A DNA stretch of 64,000 nt, taken from NCBI GenBank assembly GCA_031763025.1, contig JASSKH010000007.1:15648080-15712079 (forward strand), given 5' to 3'. Below, piece after piece: positions 22,346 through 34,386 of this stretch. The notes beneath the pieces were generated by a model, which made no database searches, was not told the origin of the DNA, and was given only the letters and a program-made list of their open reading frames with translations. Position 1 is the stretch's first letter, and each line of letters begins with the position of its first letter. The stretch is from Macrocystis pyrifera (Eukaryota; Sar; Phaeophyceae; Laminariales; Laminariaceae). Both the position numbers and the translations under genes were made by a program.

Positions 22346-23454
22346 CATAGAGTTCCCCCCGTTCCCATCACTAACCAACTCGTGGCTGCTGACTACAGCG
22401 GCTGCTGTCTGGAGTGCTGCCTGCACCGTACGAAACGCACAATTGTCGTGAACACGGAGAGGAACACGCCTGCTGTCTGGGGTGCTGTCAGAGTGACGAC
22501 TCGCGGACATGCAGTGAAAAAGGAGCAATCGAACCTAAAACCACCACACGAATATCAACGATCGCCATCTCTTCCCGGGCTGTCTGACACAAAAGGTGCA
22601 ACACAGCTATTAATATGATACCACGTCCCTGATAATTGCGGGGGTCATTCCCCATGAAGGGTATACAATTCGCCACCACGAAGACCAGTGACGTTAACAA
22701 CAAGTACATACTACTGCCTCGTGAAAAACAAAACCAGAAAAAAACGATGACTGCTTCTTTCGTGATGGTGTGCGCGCCGGTCATGGGTCTCCGTGTGCCG
22801 TCCTGCTGCCGTTCTTCATGGCTGCCTCATCGCCTTAGCCCAATCTGCCCGCTCCTTTGCACGTGCTCTCGTTGCCACTCCTTTCCAGTCGGTTCCCCTT
22901 CTCTCCCGTCTTGACCCACAAAATGCTCGCACTTGCGGTTCTGATGTGAAAAACAAAATTTCTCGCGCAGGGTGAGTGCAATCTGTCTCTTCCCCGCTCG
23001 TCGACGCTCTGTCTCCCTCCTCCTTCGTCGTCGAATCCAGCCTCCTACCGGCGCAATAGACTGCCGTAGTTTGGCCTGTGGTAGCGCTTGCCTCCGCGCA
23101 CGGACATCCCGATTGAGCATTGCTGCTATGCCACTGCTGCCTCACAAAACACGCGCGAATCGTAGGTCTCCGTGCTTGACGCACCACGTACAACCCAACT
23201 CTTCTGCCGCCTGAGCCTCGCGGCCACACGCAGCAGCAAGAAGGTATCACTCCTTGAGAGTGAGTCCGGCCTTACACCCGCCAGAAAGACCTACCCCACT
23301 CGCTACAAGCCTGATAGGGCATGCCTCGCAGCATGCTTTGCCGAGGAAACGAGGGGAACGGAGTAACTGTTATGTATCCGTGGCGTTTGGGTTCAATAGT
23401 TTTAACAAACAAAAATTCGTCAGCAGCAGCAGTAGCAGAAGTGGCGCCGGCATA
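22346..23454. other. Possible coding fragments, unassigned
   Basis: This unique stretch separates the duplicated blocks. Plus-strand frames at 22850-22975 and 23172-23366 and minus-strand frames at 22816-23250 overlap. One plus-strand frame ends in a donor-like ggtgagtg at about 22970. None has a recognisable domain, and I cannot decide between an unknown multi-exon gene and chance. Confidence 0.25.
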
Positions 23455-23476
23455 TTCGTGCAGCAAAAGTGGCGGC

Positions 23477-23509
<33 letters not shown>

Positions 23510-23699
23510 TGGGCACACGAGACCAAGGTCAGCGTCGCTATAAGCTCGGCTTGTCGGTCTAACTCAACTGTTGAACCCCTTGTCGTTCACATACTCGATT
23601 TTGTCGTGTGTTTCCTGGTTCCCACCTCGAAATTCGGCATATTAATTTGAAGGCGAGAAATCTGCGCCTGAAATGTTTTGTCCAACAAAGAGTGCTTCT

Positions 23700-24530
23700 C
23701 GTAGCAGGTGCTACCACTACTACTGATGTACGATATCTCCAGCAGCGCTTCCTCAGCAGCAAAACAGCAGCAGCAGTAGCAGTAGGACACACGAGGCCAG
23801 GGTCAGCGTCGCTGTATGGTTGGCTTGTGTCGGTTTGACCCTTGAACCCTTATTACACGTACTCGATTTTATCGTGTGTTTCCTGGTTTTCACTCATGAT
23901 ATGAAGACTTAAAATCTACAACCTGGCATGTGTCCAACAGAGCTTCTCGTAGCAGGTGCCACGGTGCCACCACTACTACTACTGCTGTACAACATCTACA
24001 GAAGATCTTCTCCTGCTTCTCCGTCCCCTCATCAGTAGGAGGCTGGGCCTGACTATACCACCTGCAGCATTTCTTGGGGACATGGCCCGAACGTTGCTGT
24101 GGACAGACAGGCACAGTCTGCCTACGAGTGCTCGTAGAGTTGGGTTTCGTTAGGTATAACTAAAAAAACAAGAACCGTTATGATATTTTACGGTTGCTGG
24201 TTCTGTTTTTTTAACCATGGCCCAGTCATGTGCCTGCACACGTTGCCGCACCTGGCTCGACCAACTGTGAACGAGTTACCACGGCACCAGCACGAGAAGG
24301 TTTCGTTTGTGTGTCTGCGTGCACAAAACCCGCCAGAACTGGAATTGGCGCCGTGTGCGTTGAGCACGGTCAACAAACGTGGTCGAAAAAATTGTTGAAT
24401 CATGATGACACACCCAGAGAAACTCAAAATAAGGCACCCTACCCTCGTATACGACTCGTTATTAAGAGACTATTTTTCCTGAGACTTTTTTTCCTTGGAA
24501 AAAAAGGCTCGCGCGCCTCATTATAACAAG
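23700..24530 (+). repeat. Duplicated block, copy 2
   Basis: Direct partner of 21515-22345. It preserves the uninterrupted site (ctaccactactactgatgtac) into which the ACTG MITE went in the other copy. A short internal unit ending in ttcgcgctcgcgc recurs again at 24590-24625. Confidence 0.8.
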
Positions 24531-24741
24531 CAAAATACTCACTTTTGGGTCATTCGCGCTACCCACGAAAGTGACCTCGTTTCCAAGGAAAAAAGGCTCG
24601 CGCTTCGCGCTCGCGCGCCTCACTATAACAAGCTTACTTTTGGGTCATTCGCGCTACCCACGAAAGTGACCTCGTTTGGCGACCCAGGTAAGAAAGAGCA
24701 ACATAAGAAAGAGCAACACACGCACCGAGTTTGAATACTTT

Positions 24742-25592
24742 CAGGGCTTTTCGCTGGTCAGGTCATACCTCACGGGTCTGATCGGGTCGGGTCGAGTCCG
24801 CTGACCCGACCCGACCCGCGAATTTTTTAGGTGTGTTGACTTGACCCGACCCTATCCGCGAGACTTTGAAAGCCTCTTGACCCGACCCGATCCGACCCGA
24901 CCCGCCACTTTCCGATTGACCCGTGAGCCCGTGAGACACGGGTTTCATGCGGGTCGGGTCACCTTGACCCGCGAGACCATTCATCTTGACCCGCAGGTTC
25001 GACCCGCGGAACCGGCCCGCGGGTCGACACCTCACAAAAAATATCTTATTCATTTTTGTTCCCTGCAGCGATATATGTGGTCTGGCTGTAGTGGGTGTGG
25101 ATGCATGCAGGCATGCGTATATGGATTTGGCCAAGTTTTAATGTTTGAATATGATACCAAAGGAGTATTATGAGTATTGGTACGAGAGAAGCCTTTGGGT
25201 AAGAGAGCGGGAAGTGTTTAAAGTGTCGGATCCGGAAGCCGGATGCGCGTGTCCTATCCGCGGGTCAGCAGAAAACAACTCGCGTGTCATGCCGGCCCGA
25301 CCGGCGAGTGACCCGTTGCTCGCGGGTCATGACTTGACCCGACCCGTGAGCTTTTCATCACCCCTTGACCCGACCTGACCCGAGCCGTGAGATTTGAAAA
25401 ATTCTTGACCCGACCCGTGAGGTTTGAAAATCTCTTGACCCGGCCTGACCCGACCATTTGAAAACCTCTTAACCCGACCCGACCCGACCCGACCCGACCC
25501 GTGAGACTTTGAACACTTCCTGACCCGACGCGTGACATTTTGAATACCCCCTGACCCGACCCGCGGGCTGGATCATGACCCATGAAAGCCCG
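24742..25592. mobile_element. hAT-like non-autonomous element, second member
   Basis: The left end is cagggcttttcgctggtcag; the right end, read inward, is cgggctttcatgggtcatga. The flanks aatacttt and ggtatttt agree at five of eight positions, the three differences being transitions. CCCGA tracts in inverted orientation fill both ends. The middle, near 25050-25240, matches the middle of the 1903-3143 element (gtaagagagcgggaagtgtt). No transposase. Confidence 0.65.
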
Positions 25593-25599
25593 GGTATTT

Positions 25600-27440
25600 T
25601 CCGCCTTGACGCTGAGCTCAAGAAGAAATTCCTGCCAGGCCCTCACATTTGTACTGTGCACTAATTCAGTACAGCAGGACATGTACAGTTCGTCAGCAGC
25701 TGACATGCGTTTTTATTTTTTTTCCAACACTAAAGGTACTGCTCCACCCGTGGAGCCAGCCCTGGGTTGCGAATTAATTGTAGTGCGGCCACGGCTTCAC
25801 ACGTCATACGTACATCAGCTGTGCGAGCATCAGCTGATACTGCTGCACGTATACACCTGTTGAACCTACTGAAAGCTGACCTGGCCCTACTGTACCCGCA
25901 ATAACACATACCTGGTATGCCGTTGTTGTTGTTGATCTCACATTACATACCTAGTAAAGCAGTAGTTCATTGCCGTATTCTATAGCCCCTGTCAACACCA
26001 TACAGTACATCAACGGTGCTGGCGTTGTGGATTGCTCGGCCGACCACGTTATTTTTTTTAAACAAAGCCAGCAGCAATGCTGGCATTATGGATGATATGG
26101 GGACCACCTCAAGGTTGTTGGCAATGTTCACCATGCGGCCGCCAGGACTCGGGGCGGCATGATGCCCGGTATGGCACCCAGCCTTTCCAACCATGGATCA
26201 ACTGCTCTGTTGCCGATGCTGCTGCTGTGATGCGTGATGATGACAGTATATTGCCGCCGCATTGCAATTTGTCTGTAATTGGTAATGCTTTGTCAGCAAC
26301 GCTCAGCGCGACGGCCATGACTCGGCGGGGGATGAGACCCGGTGTTCCATTGGTTGTGCCACCCAGCCCGGACAAGGCGGGGCTGAAGCGCTCTGAATCG
26401 CGAAACCATGAGTACAGACAAACTCGTAACCACATTTAATAAGAAGGATAACAAACCCGCAATCGTGTCGCTGAGGTTATCGCTAGCGTCAGCTTTTCTC
26501 CTGCACCTCCGCTTCCAAGATTTTATTGCCGCCACAGCACCCAAACCTAAAGTTTCATCGCGCAGAGTCTGGGCGTGCACGTCAAAACGTCTCACCATCT
26601 TTCAAAGGCGCCCTTCGGCGCGTGCCTAAAGATAAAACGCTCGGCACCACCGGTGATGCACCTATATTGCCGTGGGACGGCGTGGACCTCGGCTTCTGCT
26701 GGAAAGTGCAGTTCAACCGCACCACCACGGGGTCTGGCGCAGCGCGCCGTGTCGCGGGTTCTGTGACGTTCGCAATCCAATCTCTAAGAGAGGGGGGGGT
26801 CCGTGAGCTGATACCTCTGAGGAGCGACGGGTTCACGGCCGAACCCAATCGAGCGGGAGGCGGTACACAAGTATCTGGATTGGCTACATTGTGTTTTGTT
26901 CCAAGGTATTATTACCTTGGTAGTGTGTTGCTGGTGGCTTCAGGGGACTGTCTTCGTGTACCACTCCCAACACTCACTGACATACATCGAGATGTCAAGG
27001 GCAGGGGCACCCTTTCGGAACATCCGGCATAAATAAGAAAGTACCATACAAGAAAAACTCGTTTCAATACCTTCGGTCGATAAGAAACCTGATACACGCA
27101 AGTGAACTGGCCTTGAACAACGGATAAGAGTCTGAGGCTCGCTCCCAATAGGAAATGCTTGCCTAGACTATAGTACAGCAAGCAGCACGGCGCTTATTTC
27201 CGTTGTGGAGACAAAACATTTGGAATCCGAGTCATGTTTAGGTTCTGTACGCGGTACTAAAAGCACGAAGCAGTAATTCACGTACTCGATGTGCAGATTT
27301 TACACATGTGCTACATACAGAGCAGGAGTATATATACAGTCTACACCAAAATATACTTTATACAAGGGGGACTTCGGCGCGGCGCGCTACTGCCCGACGC
27401 AACTTCGCGTATGCCCGCAAATGTTCGAAATGTATACTAG
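25600..27440. other. No confident gene; overlapping unassigned frames
   Basis: Frames at 26077-26439 and 26526-27032 (plus) and 26109-26598 (minus) are long for their setting but overlap one another and carry no domain I recognise. A C-terminal ACxVPRYYYLGSV-like stretch near 26900 is not diagnostic. The TACCTGGTA motif occurs at 25909. A degraded retroelement is possible. Confidence 0.3.
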
Positions 27441-27449
27441 GTAAAGTGT

Positions 27450-27895
27450 CTGTGTTCTTCACACATGAACCGTTATTTCTAACGTCGACATCCAGCACAA
27501 CCAGTGTCCGTGCCGGTTCTTCAATCATAGAGAGATACAAGTTCTGTGGCCACAAAACTACGCCACAGAGATAGTACATTGGTACGTACCAGGTATGCAG
27601 TAAGCACAGTAGACAATGTAATGCCATGTCATCATACTAGATATGACAGACACGACATACATATTCTATGAAGAGATAAAACAAAAGAAAACAAAGAAAA
27701 ACGAAAACAAAGAAAACAAATCGAAAGAGAAAAAGCAAGAAAGAAAAGAAGAGAAGGAAAAGACTGTCGTGCCTCCCCGCAGGGAATGTGGCAGACACTT
27801 GAAAAGAACGTGTTAAAGAAAGAACACCACTACTTATAAACAGAGCGAGACTAAGAACCAAGGGGAAATAACAGGCAAACCGAAGCACAAATCAC
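27450..27895 (-). repeat. Inverted partner of 14855-15345
   Basis: Matches the earlier repeat in reverse. The purine-rich centre (27660-27770) corresponds to the T-rich centre of the other copy. Confidence 0.7.
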
Positions 27896-28299
27896 CCTCC
27901 TGGTAGCCGCAGCAGTTTATGGTACGACTAGCATAGCCAGGTTCTCCCTACTAGTCCGCCTGGGACCTTGCTACCCTGTCTGCCGTCTCCGTCCTGAGTT
28001 AGTCAACTATGCCCCGCCCGTCGGCGTCAGACAATACGAAACAAACGAAGCAGGCTCGCCATCCACCCACGCCACACGACTCCTTTCTTAAGGCTTATAA
28101 ATAGAAGAAGGGGAGAGAAAGAAGTAAAATAAAAATCGCAGAGGATCAAGCGCAAAGAGAAAAAGAAGACAAGGGGAGACCACGTTCGAACCAGCTGCAC
28201 CAGTTGGTGGCACGAGCAACTTAAACATGTTCTATTTCCTAGTCGGCCTGGTGCCTTTCTACCCTGTCCACCATCTCCTTCCTACTTTCGTCCACCGCG

Positions 28300-29650
28300 G
28301 TTTCCCTTCTACTCCTCCTGTTCCCCCCCTCCCCGCCTTCCCTTGATCGGGTTTCCTTTCACTCCTCCTGTTACCCCCCCCCCCCCTATCCCTTGGACGC
28401 CACCCACGGCGGATGCGCGGCACTGCCTAATCAGCTGTGCCTCATCCTCATGCCACCTCACCATGAACCGTTCGGCTGCTTCGAGAACCCCCGTGCACCA
28501 CTTCCCCGTCTTTTTTGGCTGCAGTGGACCACAGTGCGGTCTCAACTCCAACCACTAAGGGGGCAAGTGCCGTTGACCCTTCGGTGGCTCGGAACTCCCT
28601 AAGGTCTTCGACTATGCGTCTATGTCAAATCTTAAACTGTCCACCAGGTCTCGGGTTCTCCCCACCAGCCATCGTCCCGAACATTACCCGGCTGGGTAAT
28701 CGCTCCTTGCTTTGCCGTGCCACGACCCCGGCAAAGAAGAGCCGCCGTTTACGGATGGTCGTTTCGATGCTCTCGCAACATGTCATCTTGAGGGCCTTCG
28801 CGTACGAGAGGGTGGCATGGTCAGTACGAGGTCGGCGCTGGAAGCCAATGACTCGCAAAAGGACTTGGTAGTGAGCCTTCCGAAGCTTGGGAAAGTGTTC
28901 CGCTCTGAGGGTCCACGTCACACACCCGTACAGCAGTGTCTCAATCACCTCGGCCTTCAGCATTCGGACTTTCAGGCTAAGGGGGGCGGTCGTCCTATCA
29001 TACAACTCCGGGCCGAACCGTTTGAGGCATATCCGCATGAGAAGATCCGTCGGTCGATTTCGAGCGAGAGGTCAGCGGTTTCGTGGATAAAGCCGCCTAG
29101 GTATAAGAACTGAGCCGTCTGTTTTTATCTCTGGCCTTCTACTTCGATGACGAGCGGTAGTGCGAGGTTTTTCTGGTCTGGTGTTCGTAGAAGCATTGTC
29201 TCTGTCTGCTTTTCAGATACCGTGAGGCCTGCTGCTTCGAAGACAGTCACGATGACTGTCATCATTTTCGCGAGCCCTTCAGCCGACCTTGAGATAATTC
29301 CTGTGTCATCGGCGTACATCACGCCCCATACAGCCCTTCGCACGCACGCCAACGGCTCCTGCTCCTCTGTTTCGACTACTCCAGCATCACCGAGTTGGAC
29401 CAAATCCCTTACGATGGCGCGTCGTCTTTGCTGAAGCGTACCAGTAGGACGTGTAACGCAGCAGCGAAGAACACGTTGAACAGTAACGGTGATAGCACGT
29501 AGCCTTGCCGCAACCCCTGCGTGATACCAAACCATTCCGAGTGCGTCACCCGTACGCACGCGAGCCCGCATGCCTTCGTGAAATTACGGGTAATTATCAG
29601 CATCTCAGTTGGTATGCCGAAGCGTGTTTGAGTACTTCCCATATCAGCTA
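28300..29650 (-). pseudogene. Second LINE reverse transcriptase remnant
   Basis: The minus strand reads the RT block GLRQGYVLSPLLFNVFF at about 29450-29510, then the catalytic YADD at 29305-29316. Next come FLYLGGFIHETADLSLEIDR at about 29050-29110 and the LLYGCVTWTL connection motif. The C-terminal region with ESIETTIRKRRLFFAGVVAR and ERFMVRWHEDEAQL ends near 28310. Frame changes near 29410, 29120-29050 and 28625, and a stop at 28625, kill it. Sequence before the PTEM block (29600) is missing, so fingers and endonuclease are lost. It differs from the 4480-6094 LINE in motif details (YADDTG versus FADDFV), so two lineages are present. The flank at 27900-28300 has GC-rich fragments, possibly its 3' trailer. 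Confidence 0.88.
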
Positions 29651-29891
29651 GTAGTATATGTCAATTGTCAACACAACATAGCGACCGTGCTGCCAAGGGG
29701 TGTACACGTAAGAGTGGTAATTAGTCCTATATCTGCTGTCTTTCACGACAGGACGCTAGACGATAGAAAATTTGTTGAACGCACAGCTAATGACGTATTC
29801 TGATCCACATCATATGTATGGACCAGGAATATGCCAACCTTGATATGGTATATCTAAGCAAGGCAAGACGGAGCCCACCTTGTAACAGATT

Positions 29892-30610
29892 CTGTTGATA
29901 ATCCTTCGGATCTATTCTTCGAAAGCTGGCTTTTGCATTGGTTTCGTATTTCCTCCCCAAACCAGAAAAAACAGTAAAAAGAGGCGCCCTCGTTTTTTTT
30001 GTTCGTGAGCGCAGTTCAAAGTTGACCCTCTTTTGCCCGCGCGCGAGTCATGATTTATAGTGCACCTGGTGCGCATGTAATGGCAGCACGAACACATGCT
30101 GTTGATGATCCTTCCGATCTATTTCTTTCGAAAGCTGGCTTTTGCATCGGTTTCGGATTTCCATCCCGAACCGAAAAAACAACATAAAATAGTCGCACCC
30201 GTTTTGTTTTGTTCGTGAGCGCAGTTCAAAGTTGGCCCTCTTTTGCCCGCGCGTGAGTCATGGTTCATAGTGTACCTGGTATGTATGTAATGACAGCACT
30301 ATTACGGAGGACCATAGTAAATAACACCTACGGTAACACAAAAACCTATATATTACCTAGTTTTATTAACAAAATTTGGTCCCATTTACTATGGTCCTCC
30401 GTAATAGCAGATGCTGATGATGATCCTTTCGATCGATTTCTTCGAAAGCTGGCTTTTACATTGGTTCCGCATTTCCATCACAAACCAAAAAAAGCAAAAA
30501 AAATGAGTCGTATTCGTTTTTTTTGTTCGTGAGCGCAATTCAAAGTTGACCCTCTTCTGCCCGCGCTTGAGTCATGGTTTATAGTCTACCTGGGATGTAT
30601 GTAATGGCAG
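29892..30610. repeat. Three tandem ~200-base units
   Basis: Units at 29892-30092, 30097-30298 and 30410-30610 share cttcgaaagctggcttttgc, a ttttgttcgtgagcgcagtt block and a tail with tacctgg and gtaatggcagcac. A TTACGG-type MITE separates units two and three. The frames inside are not conserved across units. Confidence 0.85.
30302..30404. mobile_element. TTACGG-type MITE, complete copy
   Basis: Inverted ends ttacggaggaccatagtaa and ttactatggtcctccgtaa surround a 65-base AT-rich centre. The element is bordered by TA at 30300-30301 and 30405-30406, as in Tc1/mariner-type MITEs. It is inserted exactly between the second and third tandem units of the surrounding repeat. Confidence 0.85.
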
Positions 30611-33340
30611 TACTACAGGTACTACCCTTGACATATTTTTTATGTTGCATGTGCACATTATAAGACAACATGTTCGTACTCGCACCTACACGCAGTAGTG
30701 GACTACGTGTGCTACTGTACTGTACTGCTGTATATAGCCTGCAGAGCGAGGCAAATCTTGCTACTTCGATTCCTACTGTACTACTACACTACTGAACTAC
30801 TACAACGTACTGCTACTGCTGCTATAAAGGCTGCCTTCGGCCATGCAGCAGTATTTAGTGATTGGTTGCCGCACGTACCACAGTAGTATGTACGGAACAA
30901 AAGTTGAATAATACCATAAAAGGTCACATGAAAGCCTTGACCAAACAAATGCACTCCCTCGCACGTAGAACGCTTGTAACTTTTCCGGGACCAATCTAAT
31001 TCGACCGGATTCAAGTAGCGCTTCCTCTCTTCCTCTCGGAGGCGGCCCTTCGCGTTGCGCGCGTAGCAAAAGGCGAACCCGCCAGCGCCCGTTTCGCCAC
31101 TGGACCAGATGATAGCATTTTCATGTTTTGAAATACATGCCGACGTCTTCACATTTTGGCACACTTACGCCGACCGCACGAGCGCTCGAGCAGGCCGTTG
31201 GGGAGCCCCTCCCCGGGTTAGTTAGGTTTACGTTAGAGAAGGCGGGCACGGTAGGGGGCAAAGGAAAACATCCACCTCGCGTCGAGAAAAGGGCCTTGGA
31301 GCGCGCAGAGGACTCAGAATTCATGTGCTTTGTCAAGATTTAAGTGGGTATCTATCATACATATAATATACAAGGTTCTGTAACGGACGCCGCGCGCATC
31401 ATTAGAGCGAGTCGAAGACATTGGCAGCGATGATAGCGCCTGAAAGCTGATAGCGCCGTGCGAGAAGCGTTCTAACATATAGCAACGCCTCAAGACGGCA
31501 ATTCACTGGTTGGGTTGAAAAAACCCAAAAAATCGCGCAACACGGCATATAAACATGACCTGGAAGAACGCATTGCCTTCACGAAGACAGTGCGCCAAAA
31601 AAAACAGTAGGAAGTCATATTATTCTACAAATAACATCCAAGCCGCCACAAACCCACACTCCGACAAATCCCCATTACATCCCACACACCATATACCTCA
31701 ACGATTACTCGGAAATACTAACGACATCTCCAAGAGGACACGATAGGTCATAACAAATTGCCAGTGTCCCTGTGTCCCACGACATCAACGCATGTCAATC
31801 TTGTTCAGTGTTCCATGAGGCCAACGCTGCTCCAAGATCAAAGCCCACGACACTCAACGAATATGGAATTATTACCCAGGCACCGACACTGCCCGAAGCC
31901 CACAACAGTCTTTGGTTACAATTTCTCGGATAGATAACGACATGCTTCCAAGAGCGTACACACAACACCCCAATAATTTCAACTCATCGGAGCCCACAAT
32001 GATAAAATAAACGGTATGCCTCCAAGAGTGCACGCGCAGCACTCCATGCAATACATTCACACGGCGCCAGTGTCCTACGTTTTTCCAGTGCCAGACCAAG
32101 GTGCCAACAGGGTATGGCGCCAATGTCGTAAGTTTTTCCAGTGTCAGTCTGCAGTCTGCAGCACCAACTGCCAACGCCAACAGGGGAGTCGATGATGAAC
32201 GGGCGCGCCACATTCTTACACGAACAACACTATATTATAGCATGGATGTTCCACGCTAAAACCTACCAGGTGGTAGTTTGTCAGTGAAGGCATGTCAAGG
32301 CAAAGGCGCTGTCTGTCAAGCGGTGAAAGTGCTATTTCTCGACGTATTTGGTGCCAACAGGGGAGTCGATCATGAACGAGAGCAACATATTACAACACTA
32401 TCAATATTAAATAACAATCAACAACATTGAATTATGATGTGATGAACCACCACCTTGTTAAGACCCGAAGTCTCCCCAACCTACTGTACCGGGTTTGCTA
32501 TTATAAGAGTATATATGTAGGGTGGAAGAAACGGATACGTACGACTTGCACCACGGAAGAGTGAAGAGTTGAATCGTGCTGCGCATACAGAAACCTGGTC
32601 TGTATTGTCAGGCGGTCAGTGAACCTACCGAGATAGAGTCGGAACGATCGGTCGTGCTTCCACGCATCGGTATGAAGGAATTTATCGTTCATAAGGTAAA
32701 TAGTTATAATATTCATATAGACTACGAGTATAGCATTAGCATTAGATCGACAAATAGTGATACGCCGTCTCGTTCCTGCAGTCATTCACAGCACGTCCGC
32801 AGACTTGTTCTGTGGATCCAGCGACGCTCTATTAATTGGCACTCTGACGGCCACTGCCATGTATCCACATATCATCCATGGGTCTCTTTCTTCTCCCTTA
32901 CCCCAACATTAAATATCTCCGAAATGTATTACTGGCTACGATGGAGAGGGCGTGCGAGCTGGTTTTAGCACGAAGCGAACAAGTATATCAGTACCAGCAT
33001 AAGGCGATACGATTGTCTATTCGCAGCGGGCTGTCCACGGCGTGGTACTTCGTTGTTCCCAGCCTCAGATACTTCAGTGTTTGTGAACCTAACCGGATCG
33101 ACCATTGGTTGACGTGTGGATATATCGTTTGGCTCGGTACTCAAGCTACGTAGCCTGCGTCGTTTCGTGTCGCGCCGTATAGGGAAACAGCGGGGTTGGA
33201 GCTATTACCCAAACGATCGCTTCACTTGCAGAAAACGCTGTACCTGGTATACATCGATAAGTCTTGCTCCCCGCATATCCCCCCCCCCCCCTCGCGCTTT
33301 GCAGATAACCTGTGCCCACGGGAGGCACTCCCCGAAACCC
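30611..33340. other. Intergenic, no gene seen; short repeats
   Basis: No frame here has a recognisable domain. About 80 bases at 32258-32340 (with ctgtctgtcaagcggtgaaa) match 43755-43830 in direct orientation. A second local duplication pairs about 31905-31970 with 31995-32050 (tccaagagngnacnc). The phrase ggtgccaacaggggagtcg is repeated in variant form near 32170 and 32350. The promoter and 5' leader of the downstream SGNH gene presumably lie within the last few hundred bases, but I see no diagnostic element. Confidence 0.45.
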
Positions 33341-34352
33341 ATGAAAGCCAACCTCCTGAGGTTCCTATGGATCGCTTTTGTCCAGCCTTCATCATCCGTT
33401 CATCTCTCGGTTGATAGAAGCGAAGGCCAATATTCCCCGGTAGGCGCTATTGAAAGTGCCACTGACGCGAGCGACACTAAAGATCAGCATCCGCAGTCAC
33501 AAGAACTGCGCCGATGTTCCGTTCAGCAACTACTACTGTCATCGGAGGCAGGAGGGATTTTGGAGTCTGGCTGGAAACCGCTTGCAGAGGATGAAACGCG
33601 TCCAAGCGAATACAACTGCACCTGCGTGTTCACGAAAGCCAGGTAAATCACGCCGCACGCAGTGGATTTGGGTAACACGTGAAGCGAGTGCTACTCTTGT
33701 TTTGAGGAGAATGCACCATATGTCGGAGCTGTGTGCGTCTTGTTGTGCAGGCATCGGTTCTGCTTAACCCCTTCAGGAATGCCCTCTCGTTGTGGGAACG
33801 AAAGGGACTAAACCCTTGGAATTATTGTCGTATTTAGGTGCATGCATATACAGCGCACTACTAAAAGGGTTAAGGCTGAGGTACTACTGCCGTAGTACTC
33901 TTGTTGCACACTCAGTCGGTCAACCTACACCACGCCGCTCAGTTGAGAACGTCACGTTGCCGACGTCTCGCCCCCGCCTCTATCAAAATCTTATGGGAAC
34001 TTGGTTGTTCTGTAACGGTCGGCGCACCTTGCTTACTTGACAGCTACTTCTGCAGCAATGGGAGGACTGATTATCCAGTATGGGTGCCCAAAGCCGTGGC
34101 TGAGAAGGAATGCGCGCCCGTGAACCAATACGAGCTCGCCAAGAACCCTTTCCCTCCAGGCACGTCAATACTGTTTTACGGCAATTCGCACCTGCGGCAG
34201 GTGGGCTGAGCATTTTTTTTTTTTTTTTCAGTTTTTCGTTTCGCGCTTGTGCCTGACGCGAAATTCCCTGGCGTTGCTATCAGACTATGTAGACACGGGT
34301 TTTCTACGATAGTCACGCATACCGAGCTCACAGTCCAGTTAGAGGTACGTGT

Positions 34353-34386
<34 letters not shown>

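Noticed and set aside
28150..28210. Possible tRNA, suggested by a gttcgaacc string near 28173
   Set aside because: No acceptor-stem or anticodon-arm pairing could be found around it.
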